A DNA stretch of 13,889 nucleotides from Gallionella sp. (GTDB taxonomy: Bacteria > Pseudomonadota > Gammaproteobacteria > Burkholderiales > Gallionellaceae): positions 1 to 13,889 of the forward strand of contig JAUYGW010000099.1 of NCBI GenBank assembly GCA_030690245.1, read 5' to 3'. Below, in pieces: positions 1-7,707 of the stretch (position 1 is the first letter of the stretch; every line of letters begins with the position of its first letter). The notes below the pieces were generated by a model. It did no database searches and was not told the DNA's origin. It worked only from the letters and a program-made list of their open reading frames with translations. A program made the position numbers and the translations under genes.

Positions 1-2217
1 CTCAAGATCGCCCGTGAGGGTGGGCAGATGACGCCTGCCGATCTGGCAAAGTTCGAGATGCAACGACGCTATGCCACTCTGGTTTCGCTGGCCATTGAAG
101 GCATGGCCACCGTCACCGACGAAATCATCGACCTGCACGACCGCATCATTGGCAAACTATTCAACGCCGCCAAGAACAAGCATCAGCAGCAGTTTCAGGC
201 TTCCGGCAAGGCGATCAATGACAAGGTGCGGATGTATGGCCGCATCGGGCAAGCCCTGCTGGAAGCCAAACAGAGCGGGGGCGATCCGTTCGCCGCAATC
301 GAAACCGTCATGCCGTGGGAAAGGTTTGCAGCCAGCGTCACGGAGGCGCAAAAGCTTGCGCAACCGGAGAGCTTCGACTTTCTGCATCGCATCGGTGAAA
401 GCTACGCCACGTTGCGCCGCTACGCACCGCAGTTCCTGGACGTACTCAAGCTACGGGCGGCACCAGCCGCCAAGGGCGTGCTCGACGCCATCGACGTGCT
501 GCGCGGCATGAACAGCGACAGCGCACGCAAGGTGCCCGCTGACGCGCCGACCGCATTCATCAAGCCACGCTGGGCGAAACTGGTGCTCACGGACGATGGT
601 ATTGACCGGCGCTATTACGAGCTGTGCGCCTTATCAGAGCTTAAGAACGCGCTGCGCTCAGGCGATGTCTGGGTGCAGGGTTCGCGCCAGTTCAAGGACT
701 TTGATGAGTACCTGGTGCCGGTCGAGAAGTTCGCTACTCTGAAGCTGGCCAGCGAACTGCCGCTGGCAGTGGTCACTGACTGCAATCAGTATTTGCACGA
801 CCGACTGGAATTGCTGGAACAACAGCTCGCTACCGTCAACCGCATGGCGGCGGCCAATGATCTGCCGGACACCATCATTACCGAGTCCGGCCTGAAGATC
901 ACGCCGCTGGACGCGGCAGTGCCGGAATCCGCGCAAGCCCTGATTGACCAATCGGCGATGCTGCTGCCGCACCTCAAAATCACCGAACTGCTCATGGAGG
1001 TCGATGAGTGGACAGGTTTCACGCGGCACTTCACGCACCTTAAGACTGGCGACACCGCCAAGGACAAAACCTTGTTGATGACGACGATCTTGGCGGATGC
1101 GATCAACCTGGGCTTGACCAAGATGGCCGAGTCCTGCCCAGGCACGACCTACGCCAAGCTCTCGTGGCTGCAAGCCTGGCACATCCGGGATGAAACGTAT
1201 TCGACGGCGCTGGCCGAACTGGTCAACGCGCAGTTTCGGCAACCCTTCGCCGGAAACTGGGGTGACGGCACCACCTCATCGTCGGATGGCCAGAACTTCA
1301 GAACCAGCAGCAAGGCGGAAAGCACCGGGCATATCAACCCGAAGTATGGAAGCAGTCCAGGGCGGACGTTTTATACCCATATCTCCGACCAGTACGCGCC
1401 CTTCAGCGCCAAGGTGGTCAACGTCGGCGTGCGCGATTCGACCTATGTACTCGATGGTCTGCTGTACCACGAATCTGACCTGCGCATTGAGGAGCACTAC
1501 ACCGACACAGCAGGCTTCACCGACCATGTGTTTGGCTTGATGCACCTGCTGGGCTTTCGCTTCGCACCGCGCATTCGCGATTTGGGCGACACCAAGCTGT
1601 TCATCCCCAAAGGCGATACCGCCTATGAAGCGCTCAAACCGATGATTAGCAGTGACCGGCTGAATATCAAGCAGATACGCGCTCATTGGGATGAGATTTT
1701 ACGGCTGGCTACCTCAATCAAGCAGGGCACGGTGACGGCCTCGCTGATGCTCAGGAAACTCGGCAGCTATCCACGTCAAAACGGCTTGGCCGTAGCGTTG
1801 CGCGAGTTGGGCCGTATAGAGCGCACGCTGTTCATCTTGGACTGGCTGCAAAGCGTGGAGCTGCGCCGCCGCGTGCAGGCCGGTCTCAACAAAGGCGAGG
1901 CGCGCAACGCGTTGGCCAGGGCGGTGTTCTTCAACCGGCTGGGCGAAATTCGCGACCGCAGCTTTGAGCAGCAACGCTACCGAGCCAGCGGCCTCAATCT
2001 GGTGACGGCGGCCATCGTGCTATGGAACACGGCCTATCTGGAACGGGCAACCAACGCTTTGAACGGGCACGGCAAACCGGTAGACGACACGCTGTTGCAA
2101 TACCTGTCACCGCTAGGGTGGGAACACATCAATCTGACCGGCGATTACCTTTGGCGCAGCAGCTCCAAGGTCGGCGCAGGCAAGTTCAGGCCGTTGCGAC
2201 CGCTGCCACCAGCTTAA
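1..2217 (+). CDS. tnpA: Tn3-family transposase TnpA (5' partial)
   Basis: This DDE transposase of the Tn21/Tn501 type catalyses replicative transposition by recognising the 38-bp ends and forming cointegrates. The reading frame is open from base 1 ([10 protein letters not shown]...), so the 738 residues seen are the C-terminal three quarters of a protein usually near 990 residues; about 250 N-terminal residues lie outside the window. From memory the sequence follows Tn21-type TnpA closely throughout, including [24 protein letters not shown] and LTGDYLWR. The expected catalytic triad is visible, numbered from the first codon of the window: D429 in SSSDGQNF, D502 in HYTDTAGF and E633 in LNKGEARN. 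The spacings of 73 and 131 are close to those of Tn3 TnpA. No frameshift or internal stop is present, so the gene may be functional. The stop at 2215-2217 falls inside the terminal repeat. Confidence 0.96.
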   Translation, partial: LKIAREGGQMTPADLAKFEMQRRYATLVSLAIEGMATVTDEIIDLHDRIIGKLFNAAKNKHQQQFQASGKAINDKVRMYGRIGQALLEAKQSGGDPFAAIETVMPWERFAASVTEAQKLAQPESFDFLHRIGESYATLRRYAPQFLDVLKLRAAPAAKGVLDAIDVLRGMNSDSARKVPADAPTAFIKPRWAKLVLTDDGIDRRYYELCALSELKNALRSGDVWVQGSRQFKDFDEYLVPVEKFATLKLASELPLAVVTDCNQYLHDRLELLEQQLATVNRMAAANDLPDTIITESGLKITPLDAAVPESAQALIDQSAMLLPHLKITELLMEVDEWTGFTRHFTHLKTGDTAKDKTLLMTTILADAINLGLTKMAESCPGTTYAKLSWLQAWHIRDETYSTALAELVNAQFRQPFAGNWGDGTTSSSDGQNFRTSSKAESTGHINPKYGSSPGRTFYTHISDQYAPFSAKVVNVGVRDSTYVLDGLLYHESDLRIEEHYTDTAGFTDHVFGLMHLLGFRFAPRIRDLGDTKLFIPKGDTAYEALKPMISSDRLNIKQIRAHWDEILRLATSIKQGTVTASLMLRKLGSYPRQNGLAVALRELGRIERTLFILDWLQSVELRRRVQAGLNKGEARNALARAVFFNRLGEIRDRSFEQQRYRASGLNLVTAAIVLWNTAYLERATNALNGHGKPVDDTLLQYLSPLGWEHINLTGDYLWRSSSKVGAGKFRPLRPLPPA

Positions 2218-2250
2218 CGTGCTTTATTTTCCGTTTTCTGAGACGACCCC
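2213..2250. repeat. 38-bp terminal inverted repeat of the Tn21-like element
   Basis: Read inward from the host side (reverse strand), the repeat starts GGGGTCGTCTCAGAAAACGG and ends ACGTTAAG. That is the length, GGGG start and ...AAG inner end typical of Tn21-subfamily ends. It supplies the last codon and stop of tnpA on one strand. On the other strand it supplies seven foreign codons (VVSENGK, after one junction Gly) and a stop to the interrupted cysteine desulfurase. Confidence 0.92.
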
Positions 2251-2892
2251 ATAAAGAGCGCCTACCCCTTTAGTGGCATAGAACTTGTGTCCCGCCAAGG
2301 TCAGCAGATCGACACCCAGCGCTTCGATATCGAGTTCAACCTTGCCAGCTGACTGGGCGGCATCGGTGTGGAGCAGCGCGCCCATAGGCTTGACCAGGCG
2401 AGCGATTTCGGCAATCGGCTGGATCGTTCCAACTTCGTTGTTCGCGTGCATGACCGACACCAGCCCCGTATCGGGGCGCACGGCTGCGGCAACCGCTTGG
2501 GGATCGACGCGACCGTAACCATCCACCGGCACCACGGTCAAGCTCCAGCCCATCTCGCGCAGGTGTTGCGCCGGCTGCATGATCGCCGGGTGTTCGATTG
2601 CGCTGATGACAAGATGCCGTTTCGTGTGTCCAAGGGCATTGGCGATGCCGAGCAGGGCCAGATTGTTGGCTTCGGTCGCGCTGCCGGTAAAAATGATTTC
2701 AGCTTCCCGCGCATTGATAAGCGCAGCCACCGACGCCCGCGCTTCTGCGACAGCCTGCCGGGCAGCTATTCCATACACATGCGACGAAGAAGGATTGCCA
2801 AAGCGCTCGACCAGATAAGGCAGCATTGCCTCCACCACTTGCGGAGCGACCGGCGTGGTCGCGTTGTAATCGAGATAGACAGGTGTCCTCAC
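2224..2892 (-). pseudogene. Cysteine desulfurase (NifS/IscS type), truncated by transposon
   Basis: The N-terminal half is a class V PLP-dependent cysteine desulfurase, a family that takes sulfur from L-cysteine as an enzyme-bound persulfide. Visible family features are YLDYNATTP (8-16), GNPSSSH (32-38), FTGSATEANNLAL (68-80), the PLP-stacking His in SAIEHPA (H101), HANNEVGTIQ (149-158), HTDAAQS (D177) and the PLP lysine in AGHKFYATKG (K203). Host sequence stops after Y214 at the transposon edge; eight junction- and repeat-derived residues follow before a stop. The C-terminal domain, with the catalytic cysteine loop near residue 325-330 in IscS, is missing, so the product should be inactive. 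The start is GTG, and its GTGA overlaps the stop of the upstream SHOCT gene by four bases, suggesting translational coupling. Full-length relatives have about 380-400 residues. Its place as last gene of a sulfur operon fits supply or trafficking of persulfide sulfur. Confidence 0.93.
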
Positions 2893-3131
2893 GGCTCCAT
2901 ATCTCGCTTCTTCTGCTCATATTCCTCACGATCAATCTCGCCGCGAGCGTAGCGTTCCTGCACGATCTCCAGTGGCGTCTTGTTGCGAGCCCCCTGGCCT
3001 GATGGTGATTGTATTAGCATCCATCGGATGAGCGCCGCGATTCCAAGAATGATTAGCACCCAGAATAGCAGCATGAACAGCATGCCAAAGCCCATACCCC
3101 ACCAGCCAAAACTGCCCCAGTCACTCGTCAT
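2889..3131 (-). CDS. Small SHOCT-domain membrane protein
   Basis: This 80-residue protein has one hydrophobic segment (about residues 13-36, GMLFMLLFWVLIILGIAALIRW) after a short Trp/Gly-rich N-terminus. It ends in a C-terminal SHOCT motif (about 52-78, LEIVQERYARGEIDREEYEQKK). SHOCT is a short helical module found at the C-terminus of many small membrane proteins and thought to mediate oligomerisation; no enzymatic role is known. A longer frame to 3242 is open, but the ATG at 3131 is preferred because AGGAGG lies six bases upstream and the extension has no coding character and would overlap the preceding gene. It lies 31 bases after the outer-membrane protein gene and overlaps the cysteine desulfurase start by four bases, so it belongs to the same operon. 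Its role in the pathway is unknown. Confidence 0.85.
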   Translation of the reverse strand: MTSDWGSFGWWGMGFGMLFMLLFWVLIILGIAALIRWMLIQSPSGQGARNKTPLEIVQERYARGEIDREEYEQKKRDMEP

Positions 3132-3162
3132 GTCATGCCTCCTCTGCGATTCATGGTGAAAG

Positions 3163-4506
3163 TCAGAATTCGTAACGGGCCTGGAGATACACATTGTCAT
3201 CGCGGGCGAGTTGGCCGAACTGACCCCATGGCTTGCCGCCAAACAGGTTGGCGCCGATTGCGCCCCACCATCGGTCGGTGAAACTATAGCGCAACTCCGG
3301 GTTCACGAAGTGGTCGCCATTGCTGGTGTTGTACGAGGCATAGGCAGAAAACCGCAGCGTCTGGTGCAGGAAGAATTGCGTCAGGCGCGCCGTGACAGTG
3401 TGGCTCCAATGCTTTTCGACCGGAAAACCGGCGGGCAGCGCAGCGAGGTAGGCGCCGTAGTCGTGCATGTGCTCGGCGTAGTACTGGAAGCCGAGCGAGG
3501 TATCTTCCGCTGGCTGTATCTGGTAGCCGGCGAGCAGTCGCGTCTGTGAGTTAGGCACGGCGAAGTCTTTCCCCGCGCGATCCTCACGCGAGTCATAGTA
3601 AGCCGCTTCCAGGCTCAGCACCCCTGCGCCCGCGCGACCGGAAAGGCTGGCGCCATAGATCGAGAGCCTGGGGTAAAAATAGGTGATCTTCGTTGGTGCC
3701 GCCATGTTGTCTGGCCGCATTGAGGGGGTGCGCTGGAAGCCGCGATATAAATAGAGCGCCGCATCATAGCCTGCGATGTCGCGGTAAGCGCGCAACCCAA
3801 CGTCCCCCTGTCCCGGCTTGACGGTTTCGCGGTTGGTCACTGCCGGCATCGGGTCGTAAAGCCGGAAACGGTTGGCATCGGGAATACGGCTCTCCTGGAA
3901 ATCCGGCGCAAGTACCAGCTCGAAGTTGGCAAACTCGGGATAGGCGCCCAGTTTCACCGCATCCACACCGCGCTTGAGGTATTCCAGCGGCCGCCCGGCG
4001 AACAGTGCCTCGTAATCTTTGGGAAAAAAATCGTTCACGAACACCAGATCGCCCAGGCCCCAGGTGATGATCTGCCGACCGGCACGCAAGCCCCAGTTGC
4101 TTGCCGCATAGTCCGCATAGCCTTCGCGCAACTCGGATTGATCATGGCGACCGAGATGGTCGTAGGAAAAATCGCCCTTGACCAGCAGCCGCCAGGCGTC
4201 TTCGGTGGCGTCGAGCTGGATCCGCGCGTGCTCCTCCAGCCACTTGTAATGGCGGCCATCCGGGTTCGCCGCGACGGCATTGAAGGCCGTGTTCTGTTGC
4301 ATGAAACCGGAGAGAGCAACTTCCGCCCACGCGGTAAGAGGTGCCAGCAAAACAACGAAATAAAGCGCGGCAACAACCCCTCTCCCCAACCCTCTGGATG
4401 AAACAACTAGCCATTCGACTAGGCTGCCAAAAACCGCAGCCAAGTCGCTGGTTATCCCGCAAGGGGAGAGGGGGTAAACGTGAAGGGCGATTGTTTTGAT
4501 TGGCAT
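3163..4506 (-). CDS. Putative outer-membrane beta-barrel protein with repeat-expanded N-terminus
   Basis: The 447-residue product reads as an exported outer-membrane barrel. A hydrophobic signal core (about 44-57) is followed by TAWA with predicted cleavage after A61. Many alternating aromatic strands follow, and the protein ends in a C-terminal aromatic (QARYEF), the usual BAM recognition signal. The segment GRQIITWGLGDLVFVNDFFP (142-161) resembles DUF1302-like barrels, but I cannot assign a family firmly. The ATG at 4506 is chosen because it overlaps the stop of the upstream LolA-like gene as TGATG, implying coupling. Residues about 11-44 are encoded by an inserted palindromic repeat, giving an unusually long pre-signal region; a TTG near residue 40 is an alternative start. 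Position after the RND exporter and periplasmic LolA-like genes suggests it is the outer-membrane part of the same export route. Confidence 0.8.
   Translation of the reverse strand: MPIKTIALHVYPLSPCGITSDLAAVFGSLVEWLVVSSRGLGRGVVAALYFVVLLAPLTAWAEVALSGFMQQNTAFNAVAANPDGRHYKWLEEHARIQLDATEDAWRLLVKGDFSYDHLGRHDQSELREGYADYAASNWGLRAGRQIITWGLGDLVFVNDFFPKDYEALFAGRPLEYLKRGVDAVKLGAYPEFANFELVLAPDFQESRIPDANRFRLYDPMPAVTNRETVKPGQGDVGLRAYRDIAGYDAALYLYRGFQRTPSMRPDNMAAPTKITYFYPRLSIYGASLSGRAGAGVLSLEAAYYDSREDRAGKDFAVPNSQTRLLAGYQIQPAEDTSLGFQYYAEHMHDYGAYLAALPAGFPVEKHWSHTVTARLTQFFLHQTLRFSAYASYNTSNGDHFVNPELRYSFTDRWWGAIGANLFGGKPWGQFGQLARDDNVYLQARYEF
4377..4474. repeat. About 98-bp palindromic repeat inserted in frame in the outer-membrane protein gene
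   Basis: The ends form an exact 11-bp inverted repeat, CCCCTCTCCCC at 4377-4387 and GGGGAGAGGGG at 4463-4473. Inside is a second hairpin: CGACTAGGCTGC (4416-4427) pairs with GCAGCCAAGTCG (4436-4447) with one mismatch around an 8-base loop. The outer arms resemble the dispersed CCCTCTCCCC...GGGGAGAGGG repeats common in proteobacterial genomes. It lies between the coupled start codon and the signal-peptide core of the outer-membrane protein and keeps the frame open, adding roughly 33 codons. That it is a mobile or dispersed repeat is inferred from structure; only one copy is in the window. Confidence 0.75.
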
Positions 4507-5306
4507 CAGTCAACCCACTTGCGCGGCGGCTGGCGCAGGAAGCGTTCCGAGAACAGGCTGTCCTCCATGCCGAGGTTATAGTCAGTCTTGAGGTAAGCGA
4601 CCTCGGTGCGATGGCCGGTCTGCAGATTTTTCATGGTGCGCCGGACCACCGTGGGAATTCCCTTCACCTCGGCGATTTCATCGGCGCTGAACTGTTTGTA
4701 GCGGGTATTTTTCTTGTCGTATTGTTCTTCCTTGAGCGGCAGGAAACTTGTCTTGTCCACCCACGTTATTTTGTGGCCGAAGTCGGCATCCGAACCCTTG
4801 GGCGTACTCTTCACCACATAGCAGTCGCGGTCACCAACTTTTCCCTCGCGCTCGACTATGTGGTCGTCGTCCTCGATGTCGCGGCCGGAAACGTCCTCGT
4901 AGGTGAAGTCGGAGCCGACGAAGCTGGAGCGCTTATCCTGCGCGGCGATGCGCTTGACCATGCTGATCGCCGGGATGAACATCCAGCGGTCGTCATCCCT
5001 GGCCGGGTACTTGTGAATCATGAAAGTCATGTCCTTCACATCGGTCGGACGGAAGAAATACATGAAGTATTTCTGGTCGCCGCCTGCCTCGCCCATATTC
5101 TTGCGCAGCATGGTCATCTCGCGCACCCGTTCCTGCCCGTCCTTGTTGATGAGCTTCATCACCACCCGCGCCTTGAAATCCTTGCCCGGATAGAGGAAGG
5201 CGGCCTGGGACTTCTTCATCACTTCTTCGCCCGTGAGAGCCTGCGCCTGGCCCGAAAATGCCAGGGGCAACAGGGCGGCGATCAGCCATATCCACCAGTG
5301 CTTCAT
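4506..5306 (-). CDS. Periplasmic LolA-like outer-membrane lipoprotein-sorting family protein
   Basis: This 266-residue exported protein has a signal peptide (residues 1-23, MKHWWIWLIAALLPLAFSG then QAQA with cleavage before LTGEEV). The mature part fits the family usually annotated as outer membrane lipoprotein-sorting protein, a LolA-fold protein distinct from the LolA of the Lol pathway. Supporting segments are DFKARVVMKL (43-52), KYFMYFFRPTDVKDMTF, the region around DRWMFIPA, SSFVGSDFTYEDVSGRDIEDDDH, and the C-terminal YNLGMEDSLFSERFLRQPP. It has no lipobox. Such proteins are typically encoded beside RND/MMPL exporters and are thought to carry a lipid or hydrophobic cargo across the periplasm. 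The start is one base after the exporter stop, with AAGGAGA just upstream inside the exporter 3' end; its own stop overlaps the next start (TGATG). Cargo is unknown. Confidence 0.88.
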   Translation of the reverse strand: MKHWWIWLIAALLPLAFSGQAQALTGEEVMKKSQAAFLYPGKDFKARVVMKLINKDGQERVREMTMLRKNMGEAGGDQKYFMYFFRPTDVKDMTFMIHKYPARDDDRWMFIPAISMVKRIAAQDKRSSFVGSDFTYEDVSGRDIEDDDHIVEREGKVGDRDCYVVKSTPKGSDADFGHKITWVDKTSFLPLKEEQYDKKNTRYKQFSADEIAEVKGIPTVVRRTMKNLQTGHRTEVAYLKTDYNLGMEDSLFSERFLRQPPRKWVD

Positions 5307-5307
5307 T

Positions 5308-7659
5308 TCAATCTCCTTTCACAATTGCCGGTGCGGTGTCCGCCGCCAGCTTGGGTTGGTCGAATAGCCAATTTCTCCCCAGCATCACCAGCGCGGGCAG
5401 ATAGAGGATGGTGAGCAGCGCGGAGAGCAGCATCATCGAGACGATGAAGGCGCCCACCGCCATGTAGGGTGTGAGGGGCGCTGCGAGCATTACCGAGAAG
5501 GCTGCGGCGAACAGCAGCGCATTGCGCAGAATGCCCTTGCCCGGACGCGCCGCCGTCCACAGCAACGCCTCCCTTACTGCCGCCTCGCTTGTAGCACCGC
5601 CCGACTCGGCCAAATGCTGGCGGAAGCGGCTGATGAAGTGGATGGAGAAATCCACCGCCATGCCGAGCGACAAAGTGCTCATCACCGACAGCGGCATGTC
5701 GAAGTCCTTGCCGACGAAGCCGACTACGCCGTAGATCAACAGTATGGTGAACAGCAGCGGCACGTAGGCGACCAGCGCCCACTTGGCCGAGCGGAAGTCC
5801 AGCGCCAGGATGACGAATACCACCACCAGCGCCAATATGAGGCCAAGCACCAGATCGCCCAGCACCTCGTCGTTCCACACCAGATTGAACCAGGCGATGC
5901 CTGCCGGTTTCACTGTCACCGCCAGCGGGTGAGCCTTCTGGTAGGTGTCCGCCGCCTGAATCACCTGGCGCATCGCTTCCGCATCCCAGGTCTTGAGCTG
6001 CACCCACAGATTGGCTTTCTGAAAGCCTGGATCGACCACGTTGTCCAGATCGGAGGGTTTGGCCGACATGCTGAACAGGAACAGATATTGGCCGACCGTG
6101 TCCTGTGTATCCGGCACTACATCGAATTTCGGGTCGTCATCGTGCAGGACGCGGTTGATGCGTTTTACGTAATCTGCGACCGAAAAAGTCTTACCCACCA
6201 CCGGCAGGGTTTCCAGATATCGCTGCAATCCCTCCAGCCAGCGCATGGTCTCCGGGCTTTTTATAAACTCTGGCTCCCCGGACTGCACCACCAGGTAGCC
6301 GAGCGAAGTACCGCCCAAGGCCTGGTTCATCGCCGTGTCGGCGATACGGATTTCACTCGACGGCTTGAACCAGGCCACCATGTTGTTGTTGACGTGAATC
6401 TTCGTCGTGCCGACGATGGCTATCCCCACCAGCACCAGGCCTGCGAGCATGGTGGCCAGCGGGCGACCGGCGCCGATCCCGCCGACTCTATGCAGGAAGC
6501 GCGCGGTGCGATCCAATTCCACGCTCTCGCCCTTGGCGGCTTTGGCGATCTTCTCTTCCTTGACGAAGGTGAGGATGGCCGGAATCAAACTGAATGAGAA
6601 CAAGCGCAGCACCACCGTGCCAAAGGCGATCAGCCCGCCGAACACCTGCACCGGCACGATGTTCATGAACAACAGCACGGCGAAGCCGGCGGCGGTGGCG
6701 AGCGCCGTGAAGCGCACCGGACGGCTCACCGCCTGCATCGTTTCGCGGATCGCCGCCAGCTTGTCTCCGCGCTCCCGGTAACGGAAATAGAACTCGTTGA
6801 AGATATGGATGCTGTCGGTGGCGATGGCCATCAGGAATACCGGCGCCATCGAACTCATGATGTGTACCGGATAGCCGGTGCCGATCAGCGACCCTATGCT
6901 TATGATGATCGCCGCCATGGCGACACCCATCATGGTGAACGACAGCGACAGGTTGCGGAACATGAGCTGGATGGCGATGAACATGATCATGCCTGCAATC
7001 GGCGAGAAGATGCCCATCAGCTTGAACATCTCGGCGCCGAAGGTGTCGCGCGCCACCGGATCGCCCGCGACGTAGTAGCGCTCCGGCCCTTTCTCCCCGG
7101 CCACGATCTCGCGGATATTGCCGGCGATGACGGCGCCGTTGGCTCCCTTCTCCAGCGGCACGTAAATGGCCGTGGTCTTGCCGTCCTTCGAGATCACTCG
7201 GTCGACCAGCAGCGGGTTGCCGGAAAGCGCGGAGCGGAGCGCCTCCACCTCGGCCTGGCTGTGCGGCGCACCCGGCATGAGCGGCCCCACTTTCAGCGTG
7301 CCGTCCTCGGCCGTGACGTTGGTGATGGTGGTGAAGCCGTTCACATCCCGGCTCGCCACGCCTTCGAGCTTGAGGATTTCATCGGTGATACGGGCGATAC
7401 GTCCAAGGGTTTCCCTGTTCAGCACGCCGTCATCATTCCGCACCCCAACGACGATGGTGTCCTCGTAGAGGGCGAAGGTCTTGTCCACCTCGTTGTTCCA
7501 GACACGCACGTCCGAATTTTCCGGCAGCATGTTCTTCGGGTTGGTGTCAGTCTTTATATTCGGGAACTGGGTGAGGAACAGCAGCGTCAGCGCCACCGTC
7601 GCCCAGATAACCAGCTTCGGGCGACGGATGGAGAATTCGACAAGTGAAAATTTGAACAT
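5308..7659 (-). CDS. RND-superfamily (MMPL-type) exporter permease
   Basis: This 783-residue inner-membrane protein has the duplicated RND layout. There is TM1 near 15-31, a large periplasmic loop (about 35-205), a five-helix bundle (about 210-370), TM7 (about 400-418), a second periplasmic loop (about 420-600) and a final five-helix bundle (about 602-762). Symmetrical acidic residues sit in the fourth helix of each half, D282 in IATDSIHIFNEF and D670 in GMAVDFSIHF, the expected proton-relay positions. It is smaller than HAE1-type pumps (about 1040 residues) and has no fusion-protein gene beside it. It therefore fits the MMPL/HpnN-like branch that moves lipids or hydrophobic molecules out of the inner membrane. 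The ATG at 7659 follows a run of seven G on the coding strand, five bases upstream, which serves as the likely ribosome binding site. It is 48 bases downstream of the flavoprotein gene without an evident terminator. Confidence 0.92.
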   Translation of the reverse strand: MFKFSLVEFSIRRPKLVIWATVALTLLFLTQFPNIKTDTNPKNMLPENSDVRVWNNEVDKTFALYEDTIVVGVRNDDGVLNRETLGRIARITDEILKLEGVASRDVNGFTTITNVTAEDGTLKVGPLMPGAPHSQAEVEALRSALSGNPLLVDRVISKDGKTTAIYVPLEKGANGAVIAGNIREIVAGEKGPERYYVAGDPVARDTFGAEMFKLMGIFSPIAGMIMFIAIQLMFRNLSLSFTMMGVAMAAIIISIGSLIGTGYPVHIMSSMAPVFLMAIATDSIHIFNEFYFRYRERGDKLAAIRETMQAVSRPVRFTALATAAGFAVLLFMNIVPVQVFGGLIAFGTVVLRLFSFSLIPAILTFVKEEKIAKAAKGESVELDRTARFLHRVGGIGAGRPLATMLAGLVLVGIAIVGTTKIHVNNNMVAWFKPSSEIRIADTAMNQALGGTSLGYLVVQSGEPEFIKSPETMRWLEGLQRYLETLPVVGKTFSVADYVKRINRVLHDDDPKFDVVPDTQDTVGQYLFLFSMSAKPSDLDNVVDPGFQKANLWVQLKTWDAEAMRQVIQAADTYQKAHPLAVTVKPAGIAWFNLVWNDEVLGDLVLGLILALVVVFVILALDFRSAKWALVAYVPLLFTILLIYGVVGFVGKDFDMPLSVMSTLSLGMAVDFSIHFISRFRQHLAESGGATSEAAVREALLWTAARPGKGILRNALLFAAAFSVMLAAPLTPYMAVGAFIVSMMLLSALLTILYLPALVMLGRNWLFDQPKLAADTAPAIVKGD

Positions 7660-7707
7660 GATTTCCCCCCCAAAAAATTTTGCTGTTGCCGAACGCGATG
7701 CGTTGCG

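Larger units (their letters stand above)
1..2250 (+). mobile_element. Tn3-family (Tn21 subfamily) transposon, right part
   Basis: This is the tnpA-side end of a Tn3-family transposon. It consists of most of the transposase gene followed at once by a 38-bp terminal inverted repeat whose outer end is CCCC at 2247-2250. The stop codon of tnpA lies inside the repeat, the compact arrangement usual for Tn21-like elements. The outer edge abuts a cysteine desulfurase reading frame that is open up to the junction, so the element inserted into that gene. The first host bases are ATAAA (2251-2255). Tn3 elements make 5-bp target duplications, so the same five bases are expected outside the other end, which lies left of the window together with any resolvase and cargo genes. 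Confidence 0.93.

Noticed and set aside
3132..3242. Longer N-terminus for the SHOCT protein
   Set aside because: It would overlap the outer-membrane protein gene and lacks a ribosome binding site, whereas AGGAGG precedes the ATG at 3131.
4500..5414. Long plus-strand open frame (304 codons) opposite the LolA-like gene
   Set aside because: It lies fully antisense to a gene with a clear signal peptide, ribosome binding site and family features. The translation shows no recognisable domain and is a GC-rich shadow.
5614..6597. Plus-strand open frame of 327 codons opposite the RND exporter
   Set aside because: The peptide is rich in His, Gln and Arg with no domain, as expected from the complement of a membrane protein gene.
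7681..7707. Possible terminator between the SQR-like and exporter genes
   Set aside because: Only a 5-bp AACGC/GCGTT stem is present and the T run is more than ten bases away, so an intrinsic terminator is not supported.
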